DNA of 64,000 nt from Bacteroidota bacterium (GTDB lineage Bacteria > Bacteroidota > Bacteroidia > Chitinophagales > Chitinophagaceae): contig CANGEP010000005.1 in NCBI GenBank assembly GCA_947452905.1, positions 1 through 64,000 on the forward strand. Direction: 5' to 3'. The position numbers were made by a program, and so were the translations under genes. Below the pieces are notes generated by a model, which saw only the letters and a list, made by a program, of their open reading frames with translations, did not search any database and had not been told where the DNA came from. Shown one piece after another: positions 6,788 through 17,191 of this stretch. The stretch's first letter is position 1; the number at the start of each line of letters is the position of its first letter.

Positions 6788-9295
6788 TTAGAATTGAAGC
6801 CTTAGACTTCCAAACACGCCAAAATTTTGTATGGGCTGCATACGCGATGGTGAGTAGTTGGCAGGATAAGAAGGTGCTTGTCTCCAAACAAAGTCGATTC
6901 TAAAGAACCTAAATATATTATCAAACCCAGTGCCATATTCCAAATAAAAATGATCTCTTAAAGATCTTAGTTGGTATGGACCAAGCTCGGTTCTATTATA
7001 GGTTCTATTCGAAGAAGTCATGCTTCCTACTACTCCTTTAAGCGTCCAAAATTGACGAATACTAGTTTTGCGTAAAGCAGGAATTAAGTTGATTAATTTT
7101 TTTTCAATATTATGTTCGATCTGGAAACCAGCATAACTATCGCTATAGTACTCAAAACGGTTCATTAAATTAAAACCATTTTTATTATAAATAAATACTT
7201 CGTTTCCAGGATGAAGTTCGAGTAACATAAAGGGTAAACTATCACCATAAATTTTTCCTGCATAAGCGTTATAGGTAATTTGCCCAAAATTGGGTATTCT
7301 CACTTTTTGACTTAAGGCCGCATGAATTTTAGTATAGGAATAATTACCGCCTAATATTCCTTTCGCACCCTCGCTTATTCTTAATTCATAAATTGGCTTT
7401 GTTCCCTTAAATCGAATGGGTCTTCGATTGGTTAATATTTTTCTTTCACCTGGCGCATATCTAATACGGTAAAGAAAATCGGTATTTATAATTTGTAAAT
7501 ACTTGCCATTATTTAAACTACTCTTACTGGGTAAAGGCGTATAAGGTTCATAGTCGACTCTTGCCATGGTGATACTATTACTCCATCCATTGTCCCATTC
7601 TTTAAGCAGGCTTGCTTTGTACTCTTCTTCACCTAAAAACTTTTGTGGAATACCTGGACGTCTCAATATTTGAGAAAATATATTGTCAATGGTAAGGTCT
7701 TCCTCATTAAATCGTACTCTGCCATTATCTAAATCTTTTAAATAGGAAAGTTCGGAACTTAAACCTTTTATATGAGGGAATCGGTATTGAACTAAAAACT
7801 TTTCTTTAAATTGTTTATCTTTTGTGCCGTATGCCAGGTAAGTAGAAAGACGTAAATTTTTACTAAATAGTTCGGTAGTACCTAAATCAAATCTTAGTCG
7901 CACTCTTTCAAGTTCGTTTCCACTTACCCATTTAAACCAAGGACCAATTTCAATTTTACCCAGCTTACGATGCCCGTCCACTAAAAACTCCAGGTTTCTG
8001 GAATATTCTTTAAACAACGGAATACTCTTTAAAGTATCAATCATTTTTAAAACCCCTTGTTCATTTTTATTTAAGGTCTCATGTCTTGCTTTCTGCCAAA
8101 AAAGATCGTTCCTTGTTGCAACTGCAACAGCAACAACTTCGTTTTTTTTCTTATTTATAGCAATCTCTTTTTGAATAAGTAAGCTATCAAAAGAAAAGTC
8201 TTTGTAGGAATTTGTTTTTCGAACAATGAAAGTTAATTTATCATTTGGCAAGGGAGATAAATCGGCAGTGATTTTATCTTTTGAAAAAATAATTTTTTTA
8301 TTTTCTAAAACCACAAAGTCTTGAGAAATATTTAATCGGTTTACGAAATTAATATCTGCTGTAGGAGAAATATTTAAATTTATTTTATGAATTGCCCAAT
8401 TAGAAGCATCTATCCAGGCGTCTCCATTAAATGTGTTTTCTCCCTCCCTTAGTGGCGAAAACAGTAAATGAAAAACCTTAATGCCTTTGATATATTGGGT
8501 ATCGGCTCCTCTAAATTTATAAAACTTATCTGCAAACTCACTAATGGGACTAATAAACTCCTTGCCCAAAATTTTCATGTAGTTATCGTAAATATTTATT
8601 TTTTGATTTACGCCAGCAATGAGTTGCATGATATTATCATTATTAATACCATACACCTGAGAAGCATTAACTACTTCGCGTGTATCTTGAGGTTGACTAG
8701 AATAGTAAAAGTTTGATATTGTTTCTGACATTAAAATAGGCAAGAAAGGTTTCTCGTCGGTTACGCTATCTATATTGTCTAGAATAAAAGAAAAAGGTTT
8801 TAAAAATCCGATATTATTAAAACTGTTCTTGTTAACATTATTTAAATCTAACTCTAGTTTATTATACAATTCACAACTGTAATGTGTAAATTGATAGGGG
8901 TTGTTTATTTTTTTATTGGCCACCACTAATTTCCACCACCTTAAACCTTTATTAAATTTTGTTTTTACAGTGGCTTCTCCTCTAAAACTTAATTTTTCGA
9001 GCGTTAAGGAAAGGTTGGATTTTTGTAAATCGGCCAATGCGTATTTATGGGATTCAAAGCCTACATAATCCACTATTAAAGTATCATTATTGTAGCTTGA
9101 TTTTTGTAGTATAAATTTTCCAAGGGTATCGGTGGTAACCCCCGTTTTTTGTATTGCCCATCTTAAGGTTGCATAGGGAATAGGCTCTTTGGTGAATCCA
9201 TTCACCACTAGGCCTTTTAGCAAATGGTTGTTTTGTGAATAGGCAATAGAAATACCCAAAATGAATGATAAAATAAAAAGAAAAAAAACTTTCAT
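6788..9295 (-). CDS. DUF5686 family outer-membrane protein with carboxypeptidase-like regulatory domain
   Basis: 835 residues from the ATG at 9295, chosen because it opens a signal peptide (MKVFFLFILSFILG) that ends at YSQ. The ORF could open 33 bp earlier, but without an export sequence at its front. Residues ~24-100 form a CarboxypepD_reg domain (LKGLVVNGFTKEPIPYATLR, then a YVGFESH turn). The remainder matches the large DUF5686 barrel proteins of Bacteroidota, ending on an aromatic F as barrel proteins do. Function is unknown; some relatives are implicated in outer-membrane or cell-surface processes. It is convergent with the dioxygenase gene, 4 bp apart. Confidence 0.82.
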   Translation of the reverse strand: MKVFFLFILSFILGISIAYSQNNHLLKGLVVNGFTKEPIPYATLRWAIQKTGVTTDTLGKFILQKSSYNNDTLIVDYVGFESHKYALADLQKSNLSLTLEKLSFRGEATVKTKFNKGLRWWKLVVANKKINNPYQFTHYSCELYNKLELDLNNVNKNSFNNIGFLKPFSFILDNIDSVTDEKPFLPILMSETISNFYYSSQPQDTREVVNASQVYGINNDNIMQLIAGVNQKINIYDNYMKILGKEFISPISEFADKFYKFRGADTQYIKGIKVFHLLFSPLREGENTFNGDAWIDASNWAIHKINLNISPTADINFVNRLNISQDFVVLENKKIIFSKDKITADLSPLPNDKLTFIVRKTNSYKDFSFDSLLIQKEIAINKKKNEVVAVAVATRNDLFWQKARHETLNKNEQGVLKMIDTLKSIPLFKEYSRNLEFLVDGHRKLGKIEIGPWFKWVSGNELERVRLRFDLGTTELFSKNLRLSTYLAYGTKDKQFKEKFLVQYRFPHIKGLSSELSYLKDLDNGRVRFNEEDLTIDNIFSQILRRPGIPQKFLGEEEYKASLLKEWDNGWSNSITMARVDYEPYTPLPSKSSLNNGKYLQIINTDFLYRIRYAPGERKILTNRRPIRFKGTKPIYELRISEGAKGILGGNYSYTKIHAALSQKVRIPNFGQITYNAYAGKIYGDSLPFMLLELHPGNEVFIYNKNGFNLMNRFEYYSDSYAGFQIEHNIEKKLINLIPALRKTSIRQFWTLKGVVGSMTSSNRTYNRTELGPYQLRSLRDHFYLEYGTGFDNIFRFFRIDFVWRQAPSYPANYSPSRMQPIQNFGVFGSLRLQF

Positions 9296-9348
9296 AGTGT
9301 AGCACAAATTACACAAAAATGTAGTCAAAAAAAGTTTAATATAAATGT

Positions 9349-9990
9349 TTAAACATTCAATGTTTTATGGGACCCATCGCAATTAGGCATTCTTTTAGAA
9401 AGCCCACAAGTGCAGTCGTTTAATCCTTTACCACACAATATTTTAGGTATTTGATTTTCAATTCTTGAAATTCTTGTAGCAGATTGTTTGGCTGCAGCAA
9501 AATACATGAGATAAGCTCTTTGCCTTCCAGGGGTTAATGCTTCAAATGCTTTTTTTACGTTTATCTTTTTCGCAAAAATATTTGTTAATTCTTCTACAAT
9601 TATAATTTTAGCATTTGCTTCAGGAATATATTTTTTACCCGCTTTTTCAATGTCAATACTTTCTTTAATATACGACTTTATAATCAACTTTGATTTCTCC
9701 ATTTCTGTTAATTGGGTAAATCTAAGTTGCCTAGCAGCTTGTGTATTTTCTCCTGCTTTTACTAATAATTTTTTAGGATCTTTTAACAAAGCGCCATTAA
9801 AAATCCCTAAATCACAATGTTCTTTAAAAGCTTGTATCATTACAAGGTTTTTATGGTTAAAAGAATAACAAGGCTTTCCCCATTTAAGGTCTTCTTCTAA
9901 CCCAGCTTCTAACAAAATATTTCGTAAAAAGGTCATTTCGGCTTTCCATTTTGTTGCTTTGGCTAAATAGGCGGTTACTTTTGAATTCAT
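9349..9990 (-). CDS. YdeI/OmdA-family protein with N-terminal DUF1801 and C-terminal CDGSH-type cluster motif
   Basis: 213 residues. The first ~115 resemble DUF1801 (EDLKWGKPCYSF, then IQAFKEHCDLGIF), and ~120-185 the YdeI/OmpD-associated tail (FEALTPGRQRAYLMYFAAAKQ). The last 20 contain a full CDGSH [2Fe-2S] ligand set, C193-x-C195-x8-C204-x3-H208, within CTCGLSKRMPNCDGSH. YdeI relatives are tied to antimicrobial or bacteriocin tolerance, whereas CDGSH clusters carry electrons or sense redox state. The joined architecture appears intentional, since the cluster motif is intact. It stands alone between the DUF5686 gene and the divergent racemase. Confidence 0.78.
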   Translation of the reverse strand: MNSKVTAYLAKATKWKAEMTFLRNILLEAGLEEDLKWGKPCYSFNHKNLVMIQAFKEHCDLGIFNGALLKDPKKLLVKAGENTQAARQLRFTQLTEMEKSKLIIKSYIKESIDIEKAGKKYIPEANAKIIIVEELTNIFAKKINVKKAFEALTPGRQRAYLMYFAAAKQSATRISRIENQIPKILCGKGLNDCTCGLSKRMPNCDGSHKTLNV

Positions 9991-10064
9991 AGTGCTTTGT
10001 GTGTGTGAGTTGATAGGTAAAACCTCGTTAAAATTAGTTACTTTAGCTTAATAAATTGTTATAT

Positions 10065-11441
10065 ATGAAACGAGTTTTTGGAGCAGTTTGCCTACTATGT
10101 TTGTTAGCTTTACAAACAAAGGCACAAACCAATAAGTCTAATAATACTTCACTTCCTATTGGAGTGTTTGACTCTGGCACAGGTGGCCTAACTGTATTAG
10201 AAGCCATGTTGTCTTTAGACGCTTTTAACAATGTAACTGGGAAAGCAGGTGCCGATGGGAAACCCGATTTTAATAAAGAGTATTTTCAATATTTGGCCGA
10301 TCAAGCGAATATGCCTTATGGAAATTATGCAGCCGAAAATAAAACGGATTTATTAAAAGAGCATATTTTAAAAAACATGCAATTTTTATTACAACCCAAT
10401 TTTATAAAAAATAATGGTTCTGTTGCTAAGCCGAATGTAAAAATGATTGTACTTGCTTGTAATACCGCTACCGCGTATGCATTAACAGATATCAAAACAA
10501 AATTTTCACAAGAACATATTAATGTGCCAGTAATTGGAGTAATTGAAGCAGGCGCCAAAGCCGCTTTGGCCTATCAAAAGGCACATGGTACTGGCACCAT
10601 TGGTGTATTTGCCACTGCGGGTACCGTAGCATCAGAGGGTTATCCCAAAACCCTTCAAAATATGGCAAAAGAAAAGGGATTGCCTGCATTATCGGTGATT
10701 AGTCAGGGAGGGGCGGGTTTAGCCGAAAGTATCGATCGTGATTGGAGTTATTTTGTAGATACCCTTACAAAAGCAAGAAACGAGTACAAAGGGCCTTCTT
10801 TAAAAAATCAAAAATATACGATTGATACAAGTTTGTTGTTGGCGTATAAGTTTGATAAGTCAAAAAATAAATTGTTATGTGAGTATGATGATAAAGGATC
10901 TTGCTTAGATATGCAACTAAATGATCCTTCTAATTACGTGCGTTATCATTTAGTAAGTTTACTCGAAAAAATGTTACAACAAAAAACAGTGGTTCCCATG
11001 AACACACTTATTTTAGGTTGTACCCATTATCCCTATTTACGCGATACAATTGCCAAAGTATTAACCGAATTATACAATTATAAAAACAATAACCAATATC
11101 GCTATCGTAATTGTATTACTGCGCATGTTGAATTAATCGACCCTTCGGTAGAAACTGCCAAAGAAGCTTACTTGGCATTGAGAGCTAAGGAATTAACCAA
11201 TAAGCAAGCGGTGCAACAAAATTTATTTTTCATCACTATTCCTAATAAAAATTTAGCAGAAGTTAAATTACAACCCGATGGTTGGTTTACTTATGATTAT
11301 AAATATGGACGTGTAGCGGGTGCTAAAAAAGAATATGTACAGTACGCTCCTTTTGATAAGGAAAACATTTCAAAAGCATCCTACGAGCGCTTTTCGTTGG
11401 TATTGCCTCATGCCTATAAGCAAATCGCTAAAACGCTTTAG
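10065..11441 (+). CDS. Exported glutamate/aspartate-racemase homologue
   Basis: 458 residues from the ATG at 10065, which begins a signal peptide (MKRVFGAVCLLCLLALQTKAQ). MurI hallmarks are intact: GVFDSGTGGLTV (Asp36, Ser37), the first catalytic cysteine in LACNTATA (Cys132), and the second in LGCTHYPYLRD (Cys319, His321). Cytoplasmic MurI is about 265 residues, so this has long insertions, chiefly ~55-70 and ~220-300. It should racemise Glu or Asp, but its predicted location outside the cytoplasm argues against the usual peptidoglycan-precursor role. No operon partner is evident. Confidence 0.82.
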   Translation: MKRVFGAVCLLCLLALQTKAQTNKSNNTSLPIGVFDSGTGGLTVLEAMLSLDAFNNVTGKAGADGKPDFNKEYFQYLADQANMPYGNYAAENKTDLLKEHILKNMQFLLQPNFIKNNGSVAKPNVKMIVLACNTATAYALTDIKTKFSQEHINVPVIGVIEAGAKAALAYQKAHGTGTIGVFATAGTVASEGYPKTLQNMAKEKGLPALSVISQGGAGLAESIDRDWSYFVDTLTKARNEYKGPSLKNQKYTIDTSLLLAYKFDKSKNKLLCEYDDKGSCLDMQLNDPSNYVRYHLVSLLEKMLQQKTVVPMNTLILGCTHYPYLRDTIAKVLTELYNYKNNNQYRYRNCITAHVELIDPSVETAKEAYLALRAKELTNKQAVQQNLFFITIPNKNLAEVKLQPDGWFTYDYKYGRVAGAKKEYVQYAPFDKENISKASYERFSLVLPHAYKQIAKTL

Positions 11442-11471
11442 TTCTGAATAAAGCAGGGTTTGTTATGATGT

Positions 11472-12098
11472 TTATGCGTAAAGTACTAAAATGCTAATGG
11501 CTATCCACTCGCCTTGATAGTGGATATTTTTTACCTCAGACACTTTAACAAGAGGTTCCAACATTTTTACAAATGGGCTCGCCATTATTCTTTGGGGAGT
11601 GGCAATTATAATAGTGGATTTATTATTTAAAAATTGATGAATTAGCAAAAGCAAAGATTCAAAATCGTCGGGCGCATAATTCACGTCGCTCAATAAAACG
11701 GTGTCTGCAAAAATTGTCTCAGGTACATTATTCCAATCTAATATAGTGGCCTTGGCATTCTTTAATTGTAAATAATCAATATTTTTTTGAATAAGTGTAA
11801 CTGCTTCTGGTATATAATCCGATATAAGTATCTCTTTTGTTTGTAAAGCAATACTTAAAGAGGGCAGTCCAATACCAGCGCCCATTTCTAATACTTTTTT
11901 ATTTTTTATATAATTTGAATTGCTTTGTAAAAATTCAGTTAAGGCTATCGCCGATGGCCAAAGTTTTGCCCAAAAAGGGAAAGGGGTAGAGTTGGTTATA
12001 GTAAGTAAATTTTCGTAATGAGGTTTTACTAATTCAGGGGAGGGAACATAAATGTGAATGTTCTTATAAACTTTGGTTAAGGTTATGGGGTAATTCAT
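11472..12098 (-). CDS. Class I SAM-dependent methyltransferase (METTL21/protein-lysine-type)
   Basis: 208 residues from the ATG at 12098 (a possible start 18 bp earlier adds six unconserved residues). FWAKLWPSAIALTEFL precedes the SAM-binding motif VLEMGAGIGLPSLSIAL, and motif II ends in SDYIPEA. A later LLSDVNYAPDDFE corresponds to the post-I acidic loop. The W-P-S-x-x-A-L entry is characteristic of the METTL21/Nnt1-like methyltransferases, many of which act on protein lysines. The substrate is unknown. It is divergent from katG across a 153 bp gap. Confidence 0.78.
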   Translation of the reverse strand: MNYPITLTKVYKNIHIYVPSPELVKPHYENLLTITNSTPFPFWAKLWPSAIALTEFLQSNSNYIKNKKVLEMGAGIGLPSLSIALQTKEILISDYIPEAVTLIQKNIDYLQLKNAKATILDWNNVPETIFADTVLLSDVNYAPDDFESLLLLIHQFLNNKSTIIIATPQRIMASPFVKMLEPLVKVSEVKNIHYQGEWIAISILVLYA

Positions 12099-12209
12099 TG
12101 TGTACAATAGCTGCAAGATATTCTATAAATTACTCAACACGCTTTTCGAATTAAGAAAAAAGCACAATTACCTAAATAAAGCTTTTCAATTAATAAGTGG
12201 GTAATCTAA

Positions 12210-14471
<2,262 letters not shown>

Positions 14472-14485
14472 TTATAAAACACAAT

Positions 14486-14872
14486 ATGCATTTAAAAGGA
14501 GTTCATCATATTGCCATCATTTGTGCAGATTATGAAAAATCAAAACAGTTTTATACTTCTGTTTTAGGACTGCAAATAGTGAGGGAAATATATAGAGAGA
14601 ATAGAGACTCGTATAAATTAGATTTAGCTTTAAATGGTCAATATATTATTGAACTCTTTTCTTTCCCTAATCCTCCTGCAAGGACTTCTCAGCCTGAATC
14701 CTGTGGGCTTAGGCATTTGGCATTTGAGGTGGCTGATATAGAGCAGGCTATTTTGGAAATGAGTGAAAAAGGAGTTGTTTTTGAACCTATTCGTGTAGAT
14801 GAATTTACCCAAAAGAAGTTTACATTTTTTTCCGACCCTGATGGATTGCCATTGGAACTTTATGAGCGCTAG
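14486..14872 (+). CDS. VOC family protein of the YaeR/SMU1112c (glyoxalase-I-like) group
   Basis: 128 residues. GVHHIAIICADYEKSKQFYT and LGLQIVREIYRENRDSYKLD define the first half, CGLRHLAFEVADIEQA the second, and the end FFSDPDGLPLELYE carries the Glu metal ligand. His ligands at HHIA and RHLAF complete the set expected of a metal-dependent VOC enzyme. Relatives are called GloA2/YaeR and are lyase- or isomerase-like with unclear substrates. It starts 14 bp after katG, suggesting a link to oxidative or aldehyde stress (inference). Confidence 0.85.
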   Translation: MHLKGVHHIAIICADYEKSKQFYTSVLGLQIVREIYRENRDSYKLDLALNGQYIIELFSFPNPPARTSQPESCGLRHLAFEVADIEQAILEMSEKGVVFEPIRVDEFTQKKFTFFSDPDGLPLELYER

Positions 14873-14976
14873 TTAGTAAACAAACATAACCGCTTATAAA
14901 AAGCTTTGACCTATTTGCCATTTACATTAAACTTTTTAAATATATTGTTGTCGAAACATTAATTTAAAAATTGTTT

Positions 14977-16518
14977 ATGTATTTAGTAAAGCAAATTCGT
15001 AGCGTTTTAAGCTGCCTCCTTTTATTATCTGTTTGTAGTATTAATGCTTATAGCAAACCAGGTCCCCTAAAAACTAATAAAGTGTTTACTTCTCAATTTG
15101 AGAATGTAATGGGCACTTCATTTGAAATGAAGATTAAAAATGTTTCAGAAAAACAAGGTACAAAAGCCGAAACCATTGCTTTACAAGAAATTGACCGACT
15201 TTCAAAAATATTGAGTAGTTATGATTCTAAAAGTGAGTTCAATCAATTTTTAGCTACTCATAACACTGTTTTTAAGGCTTCCCCTGAACTTATCGAAGTA
15301 CTTTCTTTATTTGATAATTGGAAAGCAAATACAAAGGGTGCCTTAAACCCAGCATTTGAAGTGGTGAATCAGGTTTGGAAAAAAGCAGCTAAAACAAATA
15401 CTTTACCCACAAGTATGGAATTAAATGAAGCTATAAATAATGCCGCTAATATTCATTATACAATTAATAAAGAGCAAGGCACTATTACGCATTTAACAAA
15501 TACTCCTTTAGCTATTAATACCTTTGTTAAAAGTTTTATAATCGAGAAAGCTGCTAAAAAAGTAATGGATGAAACAGGCATACCTAATATAGTTATGAAT
15601 GTGGGTGGTGATATTGCAGTATATGGTAACGAAACTGAACAAGTGGCCATAGTGAATCCAAAAGCAAGTGCTATTAATGATGCTTCTTTAACAGAAGTAA
15701 AAATTAAAAATCAATTTATTGCTACGAGTGGAAATTATCGTAGAGGAAGTTTAATCGAAGGCAAGTGGTATTCTCATATTATTGATCCAAGAAATGGACA
15801 ACCCGTTACGCAAGTAATTTCGGTTACAGTGATTGCCGATAATGCAACAGATGCAGGCGCGCTGGCTACTTCGTTTAATATTTTACCTGTGGAGCAAAGC
15901 ATAGAACTTGCTAAACAATATCCAAATACCGCTTATTTAATTATTACCGAAGAGGGAGCTCAAATTAAAAGTGATAATTGGGATAAGTATACAACAACCG
16001 TTACTCCTGCGGTAGCTCCTGTTATTGTTCCAGCCAGTAGTGTAAAAAAAGACGTTTGGGATCCAGCCTATGAACTTACTGTTAATTTAGAATTAGCACA
16101 AATGCAAGGCCCAGCTCGTCGTCCATTTGTGGCTATATGGGTGGAGGACAAAGATAAAACGCCTTTAAGAACCATTAGTTTATGGTATAACAAACCCCGT
16201 TGGTTACATGATTTGCGTGCATGGTATAGCGCTAATTATGGAAAATATAATGTAGAGTCGGGCACTATTAATTCTATTACAAGCGCTACCAGAACACCTG
16301 GTAAATATGCCATTAAATGGGATGGGAAAGATGATAAAGGAGAATTCGTAAAAACAGGTAATTATACCATTAACATCGAAGTAGTTCGTGAACATGGCAC
16401 TTATCAAATAATTACCCAAGAAGTAAAAGTAAATAATAAAGAAAATAAAATTGAGTTAACGGCGAATACCGAAGTTGCTTCGGCTTCTATTGAGGTTAAA
16501 AAGAAAGGCAATGAATAA
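14977..16518 (+). CDS. Exported ApbE-like (FAD:protein FMN transferase) domain fused to DUF2271
   Basis: 513 residues from the ATG at 14977. A signal peptide (MYLVKQIRSVLSCLLLLSVC) leads into an ApbE domain to about residue 340: VMGTSFEMKI, SSYDSKSEF, NVGGDIAVYG and YSHIIDPRNGQPV. A DUF2271 domain follows from ~365 (YELTVNLELAQMQGPARRPF, WYNKPRWLHDL, TPGKYAIKWDGKD). One key site looks changed: the usual ADALxT metal motif reads AGALAT here, with Gly in place of the metal-binding Asp. ApbE attaches FMN to extracytoplasmic redox proteins. DUF2271 with PepSY partners is associated with such flavin electron-transfer modules. The stop overlaps the next start by 8 bp. Confidence 0.85.
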   Translation: MYLVKQIRSVLSCLLLLSVCSINAYSKPGPLKTNKVFTSQFENVMGTSFEMKIKNVSEKQGTKAETIALQEIDRLSKILSSYDSKSEFNQFLATHNTVFKASPELIEVLSLFDNWKANTKGALNPAFEVVNQVWKKAAKTNTLPTSMELNEAINNAANIHYTINKEQGTITHLTNTPLAINTFVKSFIIEKAAKKVMDETGIPNIVMNVGGDIAVYGNETEQVAIVNPKASAINDASLTEVKIKNQFIATSGNYRRGSLIEGKWYSHIIDPRNGQPVTQVISVTVIADNATDAGALATSFNILPVEQSIELAKQYPNTAYLIITEEGAQIKSDNWDKYTTTVTPAVAPVIVPASSVKKDVWDPAYELTVNLELAQMQGPARRPFVAIWVEDKDKTPLRTISLWYNKPRWLHDLRAWYSANYGKYNVESGTINSITSATRTPGKYAIKWDGKDDKGEFVKTGNYTINIEVVREHGTYQIITQEVKVNNKENKIELTANTEVASASIEVKKKGNE

Positions 16519-17092
16519 AAAGTTTTTGTCAAAAGCGGCAAGATGGTTACATATTTATTTGTCGATGATAAGTTTTGTAATTGTATTGTTTTTTTCGGTA
16601 ACCGGGCTTACTTTAAATCATGCCGATTATTTTCAAAATAAATCGGTGGTTACCGAGGACAAAGGCAAACTTGATACTCGGTGGGTGAGTGCTACCGATA
16701 CTTTACAAATTAATAAATTAGCGATTGTTGAATTTTTTAGAAACAAGTATAAGGTAAGAGGTGCGGTAGCCGATTTTAGAATTGATGATCGTGAAATTAG
16801 TTTTTCATTTAAGGGACCTGGTTACGAAGCAGATGCTTTTATTTCCAGAGAAGAGTCTACTTACACACTCACACAAACCAATCAAGGTTTGATGGGTTTT
16901 ATAAATGACTTGCATAAGGGCCGAGATACGGGTAAAACCTGGTTATGGGTTATTGATATTGCTGCTATTTTAATGACCATTATCTCCTTTTCAGGCCTCA
17001 TTCTTTTACTATTTTTAAAGAAAAAAAGGCTGGCAGGCCTATTGTTAATTGTGGTAGGGATTCTTTTAACCTATCTAGGCTATCATTTTTAA
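16511..17092 (+). CDS. PepSY-associated membrane protein
   Basis: 193 residues from the ATG at 16511, which overlaps the ApbE-DUF2271 stop by 8 bp. The overlap implies translational coupling. Two hydrophobic helices at the C-terminus (about 145-167 and 172-190) and one at the N-terminus (about 13-38) frame a PepSY-like extracytoplasmic domain. WLHIYLSMISF with its helix-embedded His, and DLHKGRDTGKTW before the second helix, are typical of the PepSY_TM family. Such proteins are thought to pass electrons across the membrane to iron or flavin carriers. That role is inferred from the operon context. Confidence 0.8.
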   Translation: MNKKFLSKAARWLHIYLSMISFVIVLFFSVTGLTLNHADYFQNKSVVTEDKGKLDTRWVSATDTLQINKLAIVEFFRNKYKVRGAVADFRIDDREISFSFKGPGYEADAFISREESTYTLTQTNQGLMGFINDLHKGRDTGKTWLWVIDIAAILMTIISFSGLILLLFLKKKRLAGLLLIVVGILLTYLGYHF

Positions 17093-17191
17093 TAAAAAAA
17101 TGGCTTTCTTATTGCGTTAAAATGACACAATAATTATTTATATTTAGGTGCTCAAATAGCCTCTTGTTATTTGATATTTTAAACCTGCTAT

